Assembly (NCBI GenBank): GCA_028571685.1
Contig: CM053141.1
Coordinates: 53,752,333-53,816,332, forward strand
Length of the DNA: 64,000 bases
Reading direction: 5' to 3'
From: Heterohyrax brucei
Taxonomy: Eukaryota; Chordata; Mammalia; Hyracoidea; Procaviidae
Each line of letters opens with the position of its first letter. Position 1 is the stretch's first letter. A model generated the notes under the pieces. That model was given only the letters and a program-made list of their open reading frames with translations, searched no databases and was not told the DNA's origin. This document shows, piece by piece, positions 33,653 to 45,013 of this stretch. Position numbers and translations under genes: made by a program.

Positions 33653-34442
33653 TTATTATAAGTGATGGCATAAAAAATATAGTTGCAGTCTAGATTATTC
33701 AGTTAATAATCTTATAGCGTATGTCAGTGTCTCTGTTTTCTTTTTTTTCAAACCCAATTGGCATTTATTAGCACTAATTTAATCATCACAGGTTCTTAAG
33801 TAAAAACTTGAGATATATACAGAAGGGAAAATTAATAAAGGCTCAAATACACTGTGCAAACAAAAGTTTTGCAAGAGAGCAAACATAAGAAAGTGGAATG
33901 TGACATACTGTAATTTGGCATGCCAAAACAAAAGAAAACTTCAAGGTAGAATAGCCCCTTGCAAAGGTAATTCAATTTCAGCAAAACATCATTAGTTATT
34001 ACAACAATGTTCTTCAACTGCACTTTATTAGAATTTTGACTTTTTAAAATGTGTAACATCTATTTGTGTAGCAAAAGTGAACTCGAAGTTGCAGATAGCC
34101 AGCGAACTTTGAAACGTTGGATCAGTGATGAAACAGCTGTGGGAGAGTGTTTCCAAGACAGATGGAGGAGCTTAATAAGGACATAAAGAACACTTGATAA
34201 AGGTTTAAGATGGAGAGAAAAGTGTGGTCTCTGAAGCAAAATGAAATGGGAAATTTTAACAATTATTCAACTTGACGGCACTTGGCTGGGCATAATATTC
34301 CTTGCAACTGTTGTTTCATACCTTTGTTGTGGGTTCAAATTACTCCATACTTAGAACAGATTTATACATGAATTACTTAGGTTTTATAAATCAACAAATA
34401 AATATGCTTGCATACTCAATTTAAATAGTAAAAGTTAATATA
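33653..34442. other. no recognised gene
   Basis: Unique DNA. The 75-codon minus-strand open frame at 33832-34059 shows no recognisable domain. Confidence 0.35.
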
Positions 34443-34993
34443 TGAGGTCTGACAATTAAGTCTGCTAACTTAATCTAAGTGCTACATACCTCATTGCTGA
34501 ATATTACTGTGGTCACCTTCAAAGTACTCCCTCTGGGAGGCTATACACCAATGTTAGTGCCTGGTCAACCCTTCAAAGCAATTTTGGAACTCTTTCTGGA
34601 ATGGCCATTGTGCATGGTGGCAGGATGGCAGTTTCGTGAACTTAATTGTATAGTTGTCTGTGAGGGAGGTTTTTGCCAGCAAACACCTATATTGAACACT
34701 GGCCCTACTCACCTGATCTGGCCCCCAGTGGCTTTTGTCTTTACCTGAAGATAAGAGAAATATTGATAGGAAGACATTTGGATGACATTCAGGATGTCAA
34801 TGGTGGTACAATGACAGTTCTGATGGTCTTTCCAAAAAAAGAGTTCCAAAATTGCTTTGAGGGGTAGACTAGGCACTGGCAACGGTGCGTAGCTTCCCAA
34901 GGGAAGTATTTCAAGAGCGACTGTAATGATATCCAGCAACACTGATGTAGCACTTTTGCTAGGATGCATTCTTGAACTTAATTAGAAATGCTC
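34443..34993 (+). mobile_element. snap-back mariner-like element, copy 4
   Basis: The best preserved copy. The left end is 'gaggtctgacaattaagt' at 34443. The arms are about 34460-34610 and 34825-34980 and are mutual reverse complements. The centre carries the transposase remnant described separately. Confidence 0.8.
34673..34867 (+). pseudogene. mariner transposase C-terminal fragment
   Basis: This 64-codon frame includes YSPDLAPSGFCLYLKIREIL and runs to KKEFQNCFEG. The SPDLAPxD box of mariner transposases supplies the third catalytic Asp; here that position is Gly (PSG). The frame lacks the helix-turn-helix N-terminus and the first two catalytic Asp residues. It cannot be a working transposase. 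Confidence 0.75.
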
Positions 34994-36040
34994 AGATTTC
35001 TGCAAGCATTCTCTCGGGGTGAGCTGAAAGTGAAAGGGCATGACTCACATCTTCTTTCAAAATGATCGGTGTAAAATGGGTGTCTGAAAGCCTTCAGTTG
35101 CCACCCTCTTCCATGTATTCAGGGGGTCACATTGAAGAATGTAGCCCATGCTCCTGTTACCAAAGGCTGAGCACAGGAGAGGATGCTAGAACTAGAAAAT
35201 TCCTACCTAACCTGGGACACTTTCTATGGACAAACTTAACACGTAGACTTCGTGTATCTGGTCAAGGCTTTTTTAGAATTGTGCTGGGGACTAAAACTGT
35301 TTTTATTCAAGCCCTCCTTCCGTCTCTTCCTTTAAAGGGATCAAAGTGGTATATAGTCTGTAAAGTTGGAGTCCCCTCAACCCCGTATCTATCACATTGC
35401 TCTCTTCTTTGTTCACTTTCATAGGTGATTCACTCAGATCTCACCTGCATGTCTAATCCTTTCTTGATACTTGCTCCTGAGAAGACACTGACACAGTAAG
35501 ACAGCTACAGTACAGAAATTCTTGGATCCTTTGCATTTCCTATGGCTGTTTATTGAAGACAAATACTCATTTTTTTTTTTTTTAACAAGAAGCTGAAAAG
35601 CGCTTCTATTTTTAAGTCACGAGTACTTTGAGTACTTTCAGGTTACTCCTTGTATTTAACACTCAGGATAAGTGAAAAAATAATTCATTAACATGGAAGT
35701 TAACATATTAGATATGTCAAAATGGATTTTTCCCTTTGTTTCCCTGTCTAATATTAGTTAGAAACATGACTTAAAATGGTTTTAAAAATCACACATTCAT
35801 ATTTGCAAATTTTTTTTGAAGACTGGTTTGGAAATGTGTTGTTTGGGATATTGATAAAACCAACTTTGAATACTATAAAAAATAAATAACAATAATATTA
35901 ATTAATATTACTTACTGAATGCTTCCTGTGTGCTAATTTCCATAACTTTCATGAAGTAATTTCTTTTCCTACAATTGTGAATTAAGTACTATTCATCTAT
36001 GAAATGATTATTGTTCTTTCATTATAGCTAAAGGATAATT
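34994..36040. other. unique DNA, possible ancient LTR-like repeat
   Basis: About 35060-35515 has features reminiscent of an old LTR or MER repeat ('ttcactcagatctcacctgc', 'agaagacactgacacagtaa'), which I cannot assign to a family. The 120-codon open frame at 35062-35424 within it has no recognisable domain. The remainder is AT-rich. Confidence 0.3.
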
Positions 36041-36178
36041 AACAAAACCCAAGACAAAGCCATTGACTCTGAGACGATTCCAGCTTACAGAGACCCTGTG
36101 AGATAGAATTGCCTCATAGGGTTTCAAAAATGGCATCTTTGTGGAAGTGGAGTGCCATAGTTTTCTCCTACAAAGACT
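36041..36178 (-). mobile_element. AfroSINE, truncated and diverged
   Basis: The minus-strand tail 'aagccattgactctgagacg' and 'attgcctcatagggtttc' are visible. A damaged long-type middle ends near 'ttttctcctacaaagac', with no 5' box. It lies next to the RTE fragment that starts at 36182. Confidence 0.65.
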
Positions 36179-36181
36179 CTA

Positions 36182-36865
36182 GATTATGGTTTTTATCAGC
36201 AGGTACCTCAAGTCCTTGTTCAGCAAGCAAAATTGTGTCATCAGTATGTCTCAGATGGTTAATGAATCTTCTAACAATTCTGATATTATGTTCTTTTTCA
36301 CATCATCCAGCTTATCAGGTTATTTATTCAACATGCCAATTAAATACGAGGCAAGGATTCAACACTGACCCACTCCTTTCTGACTTTAAATCATACAAAA
36401 TTCCCTTGTTCTGTTTGAATACCTATCTCTTAGTCCATGTACAGACTCCATATAAGCACAGTTAAGTGTTCTACAATTCTTGCTCTTGGAAGTGTTATCC
36501 AAAATTTTACATAATTCCACATATTCAAATGCCTTTCCACAGTTGGTAATAAACAGATAAACATCTTTCTGGTATTCTCTCCTTTTAGCCAAGGTCTATA
36601 TGACATGTAAATCTCAATTCTAAATGCAACTTGAATTTCTTTCTGGCAATGCCCTGCCTATGTACTGCTGGAGTCACTTTTGAATCATCTTTAGCAAAAT
36701 TTTACTTGTGTGTGATACTGATGATACCGCTCAATAATTTCCACATTTGGTTAGGTTACATTTCTTTGGAATAGGCATAAAATTTGATCTTTTCTAGTTA
36801 GTTTTCCAGGGATCTATCTTTAAATTTCTTGGCATAGTAGAGTGAGCAGTTCCAGCACTGTGTCT
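36182..36865 (-). mobile_element. RTE (outer), reverse transcriptase part
   Basis: Minus-strand RTE covering the reverse transcriptase core. It stops at 'ccagcactgtgtctatttg' at about 36865. The same element resumes at 40160 with the next bases upstream of that point. A second RTE fills the gap, so the two pieces were once continuous. The 3' end beyond 36182 is missing. Confidence 0.8.
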
Positions 36866-37304
36866 ATTTGTTGCCCTCATTTGCCTGTCAGTTTGTTGTA
36901 CTGTGGAGGCTTGCATTTTGCTGTGATACTGGAAGCTATGCCACCAGTATTCGGATACCAGAAAGGTCACTCCTGATGAACAGAGTTCAGCGGAGCTTCC
37001 AGACTAAGATAGGCTAGAAAGAAGGACCTGGAAGTCTACTTCTGAAAACAATTAGCCAGTGAAAACTTCATGAATAACAGCAGAATATTGTCAGATAAGT
37101 TGCCAGAAAATAATCCTCCCAAGTTGAAAGGCACTTAAAAGACAACTAGAAGAGTAGAGTTGACCTGATGACATGGATGGACTCAAGCTTTCAAGACCTT
37201 AATTTGGTAATGTAGCATGACTCAAAATGAAGAGAGACAACTGCATGCATCCATTAATAATTTGAACATGAAATGTACAAAGTATCAAATAAGGAAAATT
37301 AGAA

Positions 37305-37607
37305 ATGGTCAGAAATGAAATGGAATGTATTAGTGAGCACAGATGGACTTGTATTCACCCTTTTGAATTGGGCAATCATATGGACTGCTATGATGGGAAT
37401 AGAAACTGGAAAAGGAGTGATGTTGCATTCCTTCTCAAAAAGAACATTTCAAGATGTGTCCTGAAATACAATGCTGTTAGTGATAGCATAATGTGCATAT
37501 ACCTACAAAGAAATTCAGTTAATAAGAGTCTTTTTCAAATTTATACACCAATCACTAAGGTCAAAGATGAAAAAATTGAAGATTTTTTACCAGTTTCTGT
37601 GGTCTGA
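37305..37607 (+). pseudogene. RTE endonuclease fragment
   Basis: A 100-codon frame matching the first half of the RTE endonuclease, comparable to 8250-8537. It includes FLLKKNISRCVLKYNAVSDS and IYTPITKVKDEKIEDF. The continuing frame starting at 37567 holds the downstream endonuclease piece, with EFCKTN and the damaged 'itgDwNAK' region read as ITHDWNAK. Confidence 0.75.
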
Positions 37608-37954
37608 TCAAATATGCAATCAGCATGCATTGATAATTACTCATGATTGGAATGCAAAAGCTGAAAACAAAGAGGAATCTGTAGTTGGAAAATATGGTCT
37701 TGGTGACAGAAATGATGCCAGAGATCACATGACAGAATTTTGTAAGACCAACACCTTCTTTGTTGCAAATACCTTTTTTTTTCAATACATAAACAGCAAC
37801 TGCATACACGGACCTCACCACATAGAATACACAGGAATCAAAAAGACTGCATCAGTGGAAACAGAGGATGGAAAAACTCAATATCAGCAGTCAGAACAAG
37901 ACCAGGTGCTAACTGTGATAGACAACCATCAGTTACACATACAGAAGTTTGAAT

Positions 37955-38438
37955 TCAGCCTTGGTCAGCAGGAGTCCATGTTGCTGGGCCCATGCATAAC
38001 CACTGTCCCTGCCACCATGACCACTTTGTTCAGGGGCCCACTGAGCAATGTCAGAGGTAGCCGGGGAAAGAGGATGATTGGTTCCCACAGAACAGGTTAT
38101 CCAATCCACTCGATTGTTAAACTCATCCTCTGCTGAGGTTACTCTTTGATGAACATTCACATGAGACACAAATATTTTCACTTCTTTCACCCATTCAGAG
38201 AGGTCTATCCACATATCTCTCCCCCATAAATCCTTGTCTCCAATCTTCCAGTCATGTTCCTTCCAAGTCCCTGACCAACTGGCCAAGCCATTGGCCACAG
38301 CCCATGAATCAGTATACAGCCGCACATCTGGCCATCTCTCCTTGCAAGCAAAGTGAACAACCATATGCACCGCTCGGAGTCCTGCCCATTGGGAGGATTT
38401 GCCTTTACCACTGTCCTTGAGGGAGGTCCCAGAAAGGG
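37955..38438 (-). pseudogene. endogenous retrovirus pol fragment (RNase H to integrase N-terminus)
   Basis: Read on the minus strand from about 38440, the frame stays open for about 169 codons to a stop at 37933. It matches the end of a class I-type ERV pol, RNase H followed by the start of integrase. RNase H parts include VRLYTDSWAVANGLASWSGT (with the catalytic TDS Asp) and SHVNVHQRVTSAEDEF leading into the last acidic site. The helix that normally carries the catalytic Glu reads WAGLRAV, so that Glu is Gly. The integrase zinc-finger start reads WAPEQSGHGG, with the first His replaced by Pro. No LTR, gag or env is present. It sits inside an RTE. Confidence 0.75.
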
Positions 38439-38677
38439 GCTGAAGATAATTAGAACCAACTCACAAGAGCCAAAGTATGACCTTGAGTGTATAACCCATG
38501 AATTTAGAGATCATCTCAAGAATAGATTTAATGCATTGAACACTAATGACCAAAGACCAGTTGAGTTGTGGAATGACATCAAAGACATCATCCATGAAGA
38601 AAGCAAGAGGTCATTAAAAAAACAGGAAAGAAAGACCACACTGGATGTCAGAAGAGACCCCTAAACTTGCTCTTAAG

Positions 38678-38741
38678 TGGGAAGGAGGGAAGGAGGGAGG
38701 GAGGAAGGGAGAGACGGAGGAAGGGAGGGAGGAACTGAAGC
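38678..38741 (+). repeat. GGGA/GGAA purine tract
   Basis: About 64 bp are almost purely G and A ('gggaaggagggaaggaggga'). The tract takes the place of the RTE linker that should lie between 'aaacttgctctt' (38675) and 'gaagctgcactgaaag' (38737). Confidence 0.85.
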
Positions 38742-40159
38742 TGCACTGAAAGCGCTGGTGAAAAACAAGGCTCCAGGAAGTGATGGCATGTCAATCAAGA
38801 GGTTTCAACAAAGGGATGCAGCGCTGGAAAGTGCTCACTCATCTATGCTAAGAAAATTGCAACAACAGTTACCTGATCAACCAGCTGGAAGAGAGATCCA
38901 TATTTATCCATGTTTCCAAGATGGGTAATCCAATCAAATACAGAAAATATCAAACAATCTTATTAATATCACATATAAGTAAAATTTTGTTCAAGATCAT
39001 TCAAAAGTGACTGCAACAGTGTATTGACAGGAAACCACCAGAAATTCAAGCCAAATTCAGAGGAGGACCTGGAATCAGGTATATCCCTGCTGATGTCAGA
39101 TGGATCTTTGCTGAAAGCAGACAATACCAGAAAGATGTTTATCTGTGTTTCATTGATCATGCAAAGGCATTTAACTATGTGAACTGTAACAAACTGCTAA
39201 GAATGGGATTTCCAGAACACTTAATTGTGCTCATGAGGAATCTGTATATGGATCAAGAAGTGCTTGCATGAACAGAACAAGAGGATACTGCATAGTTTAA
39301 AGTCAGGAAAGGGGTGTAGCAGAGTTGAATCCATTCACCGTAATTTTTCAATCTGTACTCTGAATAAATAATATGAGAAGATGGACTGTACAAGGAATGA
39401 GACATCAGGATTGGAGGAAGATTCATTAACAATCTCTGTTCAGCAGATGTGACAACCTGGCTTGTGGAAAAATGAAGAAGATTTGAAACAGTTACTGATA
39501 AAGGTCAAAGACCACAGACACAGGATTGCACCTCAAAATAAAGAAAACAAAAATCCTCACAACTGGACCGGTAAGCACAATCAACACCCAGGGAAGTAGC
39601 AGTCAAGAAATCAAAACATACATTGTATTGGGAAAGTCTGCTGCAAAAGATCTCTTTAAGTGTTGAAAAGTAAAGAAGTCATCTTGAAGACTAAGGCGCT
39701 CGTGATCCAAGCCGTGGTATTTTCAATTGTATCTTATGCACGTGAAAGCTGAACAACGAATAAGGAAGACAGAAGAAGATTTGTCATCTTTGAATTCTGG
39801 TATTGGATAAGAATATTTACTATGTCATAGACTCACCAAAGAGCAACCAAACCTGTTCTGGAAGAAGTGTAACCAGTGTGCTCCTTGGAAGCAAAGATGG
39901 TGAGACTTCACCTGTCATACTTTGGACATGTTGTCAGGCGGGATCAATCCCTGGAGAAGGACATTGTGCTTGGTAAAGTAAAGGGTCAGCCTAAAAGAGG
40001 AAAAACTCTTAATAAGATGGATTGATACACTGGCTGCAACAGGCTGAAGCATAGAATGACTGTGGGCATGGTGCAGAGCCAGGTAGTATTTTGTTCTGTT
40101 GTGCACAATGTTGCTATGAGTTAGAATTAATTTGAAGGCACACAACAATAAAAACATCT

Positions 40160-41225
40160 CTTTGATGAACCATCTCAATTGATATTTCATCAGCTTCATA
40201 AGCCTTGATTTTTGCCAAGGGCTTTAGTATAGCTTAGATTTCTGCCTTTGGTGTCATTGGCTCGTGCTTACATGGTCCCTCCTACAATGGCTAAATGCTG
40301 ACCAATTATTTTTGGTACAGTGACTTTTTGTATTCCTTCCATCTTATTTTGATACTGCTCATGTTGTTCAATATTTTGTCCATGGAATCCTTTGAACTTA
40401 GAGCTCAAGGCTTGAATTTCTTTTTTTTTTTCACCTTGAGAAATGACAAATATGTTCTTTCTTTTTGGTGTTTAACTCAAAGTCCTTGCACGTTTTGTTA
40501 TAACATTTTACTGTTTTCTTCTGGACTCTCTTTGAAATCTAATTTTTAGATTTTGCCTCAACATTTCTCCTATTTACTTCAAGTACTTGAGTTTCAGTGG
40601 CAAACTACAGAGTCTCCACTGACATCAACTTTGGTCTTTCATTTCTTTCCTGCCTTTTTTATTACCTTTTTCTTTCTTCATGTATGATGTCCTCTCACAA
40701 CCCATCTAGTCTTCAGTCATTAGTGTGTAACGTATCAAATGTATTCCTGAGATGCTCTCCACATTCAGGTGGCTTACACTCAAGACCGTATTTAGGTTCT
40801 GTCTGGACTTGCTTTAATTTTCTTCAGCTTCAGCTTAAACTTGCATAGGAGCAATTGATGGTCTCTTAAGCAATCAGCTCCTGGCCTTGCTCTGACTGAT
40901 GATTTTGAGCTTCACCATCATATCTTTTTACAGATGTATTCAATTTAATTGCTGTGTATTCCAGCCTACAAGGTCCACTTTTATAGTCATTGTTTATGGT
41001 GTTTGAAAAGGTATTTGTAGTGAATAGTTCATTTGGCTTGCAGACTTGCCATGCTGTCTTCTGCGCTGTTTCTATGACCAAAGCCATATTTTCTTACTAT
41101 TTATCCTTCTTTGTTTCTAACCCCTGTATTGTTAATAGTCAATGATTATCAGTGCACTTGATTGCATGTTTTGTCAATTTCAGACTGCAAGAGTTGGTAA
41201 AAATCTTCAATTTCTTCATCTTTGT
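40160..41225 (-). mobile_element. RTE (outer), linker and endonuclease part
   Basis: It resumes the minus-strand RTE interrupted at 36865. It starts 'accatctcaattgatatttc' and continues through the linker and endonuclease to 'caatttcttcatctttg' at 41225. Frames are broken throughout; a 73-codon remnant lies at 40866-41087. The 5' end is lost where another RTE 3' end begins. Confidence 0.8.
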
Positions 41226-41542
41226 GTTAAGTGCTGTGCAGCTGGTTACAACTCACAGTGATACTGTGAGCAGAACAAAATATTGCCCTGTCATTTTGCT
41301 CCTCACAGTCAGTGTTATGCTTGAGCCTCTTGTTCAAGCCACTGTGTCAGCTCATCTCCTTGAGGTTTCTCCTCTTTTGTGCTGACCCGCTATGTTACCA
41401 AGAATGATATCCTTCTCCAGGGACTGTCCATTTCTGACAACATTTCCTTAGTATACGAGATGAAATCTCACGATCTTGTCTTCTAAGTAGCATTCTAGAT
41501 ATGCTTTTTCTGAGACAGACTGGTTCATTCTTCTGGTAGTCA
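41226..41542 (-). mobile_element. RTE 3' end, truncated
   Basis: Minus-strand RTE 3' terminus ('gttaagtgctgtgcagctgg', then 'gttatgcttgagcctcttg'), about 317 bp. It ends abruptly near 'tctggtagtcagg'. It abuts the outer RTE and is a separate insertion, because it repeats the 3' end rather than continuing upstream. Confidence 0.8.
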
Positions 41543-41836
41543 GGATAGGGAGAAGCTTAAAATGTCTCCTGTTGAGTACTCATCAAAATGTTGCACCAAA
41601 GAGAGTGATACAGATTGCGCCTTAGAGTTGTGCTGTATTGGGAGACTCCCAAACAACCAGTCCCACTACTATTGAGTCAGTTACAACTTACAGTGACCCC
41701 GCTGGGTTCTAAGGCTGTGAGACTCCACCGATCTCCTGCAGTGCCACTGGTGGTCTCAGAGCCACTGGTGTTTCCGCTAGCAATGGGTCTCTTCAACTGC
41801 TACAGCACCAGGACTACTTGCATGGGGACACTGCCT

Positions 41837-42000
41837 CAAACCCAAACCAATTCGTTGCTGCCAAGTCAGCTCTGACTTATTAGAACTCTGTGGGACAAAG
41901 TGGAACTGCACTATAGAGTTTCCAGTTAGTCCCTGGGGGGGTTTGAACTACAGACCTTTTGGTTGGCAGCTGTACTGCTTCACCATTATGCAACCTGGGT
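41837..42000 (-). mobile_element. AfroSINE, short type
   Basis: Minus-strand copy: 'aacccaaaccaattcgttgc', 'ccttttggttggcagctgta', and 5' box 'atgcaacctgggt'. A much more decayed AfroSINE-like stretch precedes it at about 41647-41760. Confidence 0.85.
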
Positions 42001-43743
42001 TAGTGCTGGAAGATTAAGGATATGATAATTCTCGAAAGGAACAACGTGCTTGTGGCTTTCCTGGAAGATAACTGGTGAAGAACAGTTTGAGGTCTAGAAC
42101 ATTTAGGAAGGAGATGGATTTCTAAATTAGATGTAAGTATTTACAAAAATTTCTAAATGTCTCCATTACATAAAAAAAAAAGGGTTAGTATAATCAGTCA
42201 GTCTAATATAGAACCAAACAGTGGAGATTAAAAGGCCCGAGTGCGGCAATGTGTGACCTAGTAATTTTAGCTTTAGCCAAAACATCATTTCCTAGTGATG
42301 ATAACACTTGGCACTATTCAAGTACAGAGAAAGTACACTACCCACACATTGTTCTGAAGAAACTAGCAACAAAGGAAAAAAAATGCATGCAGAAAACCTT
42401 TGACACACAATAATAATTCAACATTTATCAGAACTCTCAGTTATTAGCAGATCAAGGGGGAAAACAACACATACAGTAATAGTAAACTTAATTACCATGC
42501 TGAAATATGTGGTATATAGTTTGAATAGAGTGCACTTACAATAGAAAGTAAAATATTTCTTTAAACACTGATTCTATACCTATAGCTATTGAACTTATTG
42601 TAAGACCTAAAAAAAATAGAAACAGCGAAATTTATTAACTACTTATTCAAACATGCATAACAGAGTACTGTGGATTAGTAAAGAGATAGAACCAAAATGC
42701 CAAGTTGCACAAATAGAATTAAAAACCTTCTCATAGTTTATTTTCATATTGTTTTCTTCAAATATAAAATACATTTAAAATTTATAACAAAATCTATGAA
42801 TCAGACACAGATACTGTAAGAAACAAATTTACTTTCTTACCAAATAAAAATAAATGCAAACAATGAAATACCCATTCATCTGAGGAATTAAGAAAGGAAA
42901 CAATAAAATATACCTAAAGAAAATAGAAAAAAAACTATAGATTAAAAAGTGAATTAAGTATAATAATACAGAACTGAAAAATACTTATAATTTTTGACAA
43001 ACATTGTGAAAGACATAGAAACTATTATCAAGATACATGTAAAATAATAGATAACTGGAAATTAAATATTTTACTTGAAAATTAAACTACTTTTACTTCA
43101 ACAAATGAATATGATTTTTGATATTTTGTTAATTCTACCATTAATCTAATAAAAATAAAATTACTTTAATTCTGCTTTAATTTTTGGATTACTTTTAAAC
43201 TCTATAGTTTACATTGGCAGTGCCAAAGAAATGTTTTTGTTAGGAAATTCTTTAATGAATCTCTACATACCATGAAATGGAATAAGAAAACTTATAACAT
43301 CATAAATAGTTGCAAAAATTAATTAAATTCTATGTCATCATAATAAAAATATATAGAAGAATGCAGTTTAATATAACAGATGCTATATTTTAAAATAACA
43401 GCCAGTATTATCCTTACCATTATAAACATTTTTGTTGAAATCACATATTAAACAAAAATGTCTTTTGCCTCTACTCAATATTTTCTAGAAGTCCTGGTCA
43501 TTAAATATAAAGAAGAAAAATAAATTTTCTGTTAAAATAATAACATTTCTAAAAATTGTTTTAGTTTAGGAAGTTACTGATTTTATTACATAGAAGACAA
43601 CCAAATTAGAATATAAATGGTGTATTAGGAAACCTAAGTAAGGTGACTGGATATAAAATTGACATCCAAAATGAAGCAGTTATCCTACTTTAAGTAAATA
43701 ACCTGTAGCAAATTAAAACTGGGAAAATCTTTATCATAGTAAC
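42001..43743. other. AT-rich DNA, possible decayed L1 coding sequence
   Basis: No gene is seen. At about 43635-43700 the plus strand ('gtgactggatataaaattga' followed by 'catccaaaatgaagcagtta') resembles a conserved stretch of L1 ORF2. Much of this block may therefore be an ancient plus-strand L1, too diverged for me to delimit. Confidence 0.3.
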
Positions 43744-44232
43744 TGTCTTAGTCATTTGGCATTGTTCTAACAGAAATGTTATGAGTGAATGGCTTTAAAA
43801 AAAGAATTTTTATTCTGTCACAGTCCAGCAGGCTACAAGTTCAAAGTCAGGACATCAATTCCAGAGGAATTCTTTGTTGGCTCTGGAGGAAGGTGCTTCT
43901 GTCCGTCTTCCCCTAAACTGGGAGCTTCTGAAGTGCAGCTCCTTTCCAAAGGATGTACTCTGCTCCTGGCACTGCTTCTTTCATAATGGCATGAGGTTCC
44001 CAAATCTTTCTGTTTACTTCTTTCATTTATGTCTTAAGACACTGCCTCAAGGGCCCGTATAATCTTACACACTGAGTCCTGTACCACCAACAAAACTTCC
44101 ATCCATCTTCCCTGGTTAACATCATAGAGGCAAGGTTTACAACGTAAAGGAACATCACATAGTACCAGAAATCATGATCCAGACAAATGACCACACTTGT
44201 TTTTCAGTGGGCACGCAGCTCAATCCATGACA
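43744..44232 (-). mobile_element. solo LTR, probably ERVL-MaLR type
   Basis: Same family as 11268 and 19183, reverse orientation: starts TGTCTTAGTCATTTGG and ends 'tcaatccatgaca'. It contains 'ggctctggaggaaggtgctt'. No internal retroviral genes are present. Confidence 0.75.
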
Positions 44233-45013
44233 GCATCCAAATATACACATTTATAAGATGAATCCTAAAGATAGAAATGACAGGACATGTGTTAATAAGG
44301 CAGAACATTTTTTAAAAATATGAATAAATGCTTGTTTTCTCATCTGGGAAGCTAAAACATTAACTCTTTCTTAATAAAGTTGTACATGAAATGTAATGCA
44401 AAGCACATATGTAGATATCAATACACATACATAGGTAAAATACTTTGACAAAAATTCTTAGGTTCATAAGAGATGTGGAAAAGGCAAGAAAAATCAGATA
44501 TTTTGACAGAAACATTACTGAGAAGGAAGATTGAGTGCCAAATAGTAAACTGTATCAGATTGTAAAGATAACTAAAGAAGTGTACTGCAGACACAGAATA
44601 CTCATTCAGGTCAATATCACAAAATAGAAAACTCATACTCATGAAAATTGAATTATTTTACAAATGAAATTGTTGACATTTCATATCAGTGATAAACTAC
44701 TATGTTAACTCAATAAATGCCTAGAATAAGGGCTGAAGAATTGGGAAAAATGATTAAATGTTGGATAAAGTAATAAAAACATTAAGTACCTATAGAGGCT
44801 TTATACATTTTATATAATTTCACAATATCATCAACATTTTTTGTAAGGAGGGGTAGCATACAAGCACAAAATATATGCCAGGTTAGCATTTTATACATAA
44901 AAAGCTCTTAGAAACAAACAAAACACGACAGCCTAAATTGAGCAAATGACCCAAATAAGCAAATTACAAAATTTGAAACACTGATGTCATGCTAAACTAT
45001 ATTAAAAAAAATC
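44233..45013. other. no recognised gene
   Basis: AT-rich unique DNA. Parts resemble very old L1-like A-rich sequence, but none is assignable. Confidence 0.35.

Larger units (their letters stand above)
36884..40157 (+). mobile_element. RTE (inner), full length, inserted in another RTE
   Basis: Plus-strand RTE from its 5' end ('gtcagtttgttgtactgtgg') to its 3' tail ('aaggcacacaacaataaa'). It contains endonuclease (37305-37945), linker (38440-38670), reverse transcriptase (38742-39600) and C-terminal (39600-40060) sequence. The catalytic residues are lost: the usual FIDYAKAFD reads FIDHAKAFN (about 39155), and the YADD position reads SADV (about 39440). A retroviral pol piece is embedded at 37955-38438. 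A purine tract replaces about 450 bp of linker at 38678-38741. Confidence 0.85.

Noticed and set aside
35062..35424. 120-codon open frame as a possible gene
   Set aside because: No domain, signal or splice context. It overlaps sequence that looks like an old LTR/MER repeat, and its length is unremarkable for a 64-kb window.
37933..38459. The retroviral pol frame as a possible co-opted host gene
   Set aside because: It covers only part of RNase H and the start of integrase. The catalytic Glu and first zinc-finger His positions are changed, and there is no promoter, start context or evidence of selection.
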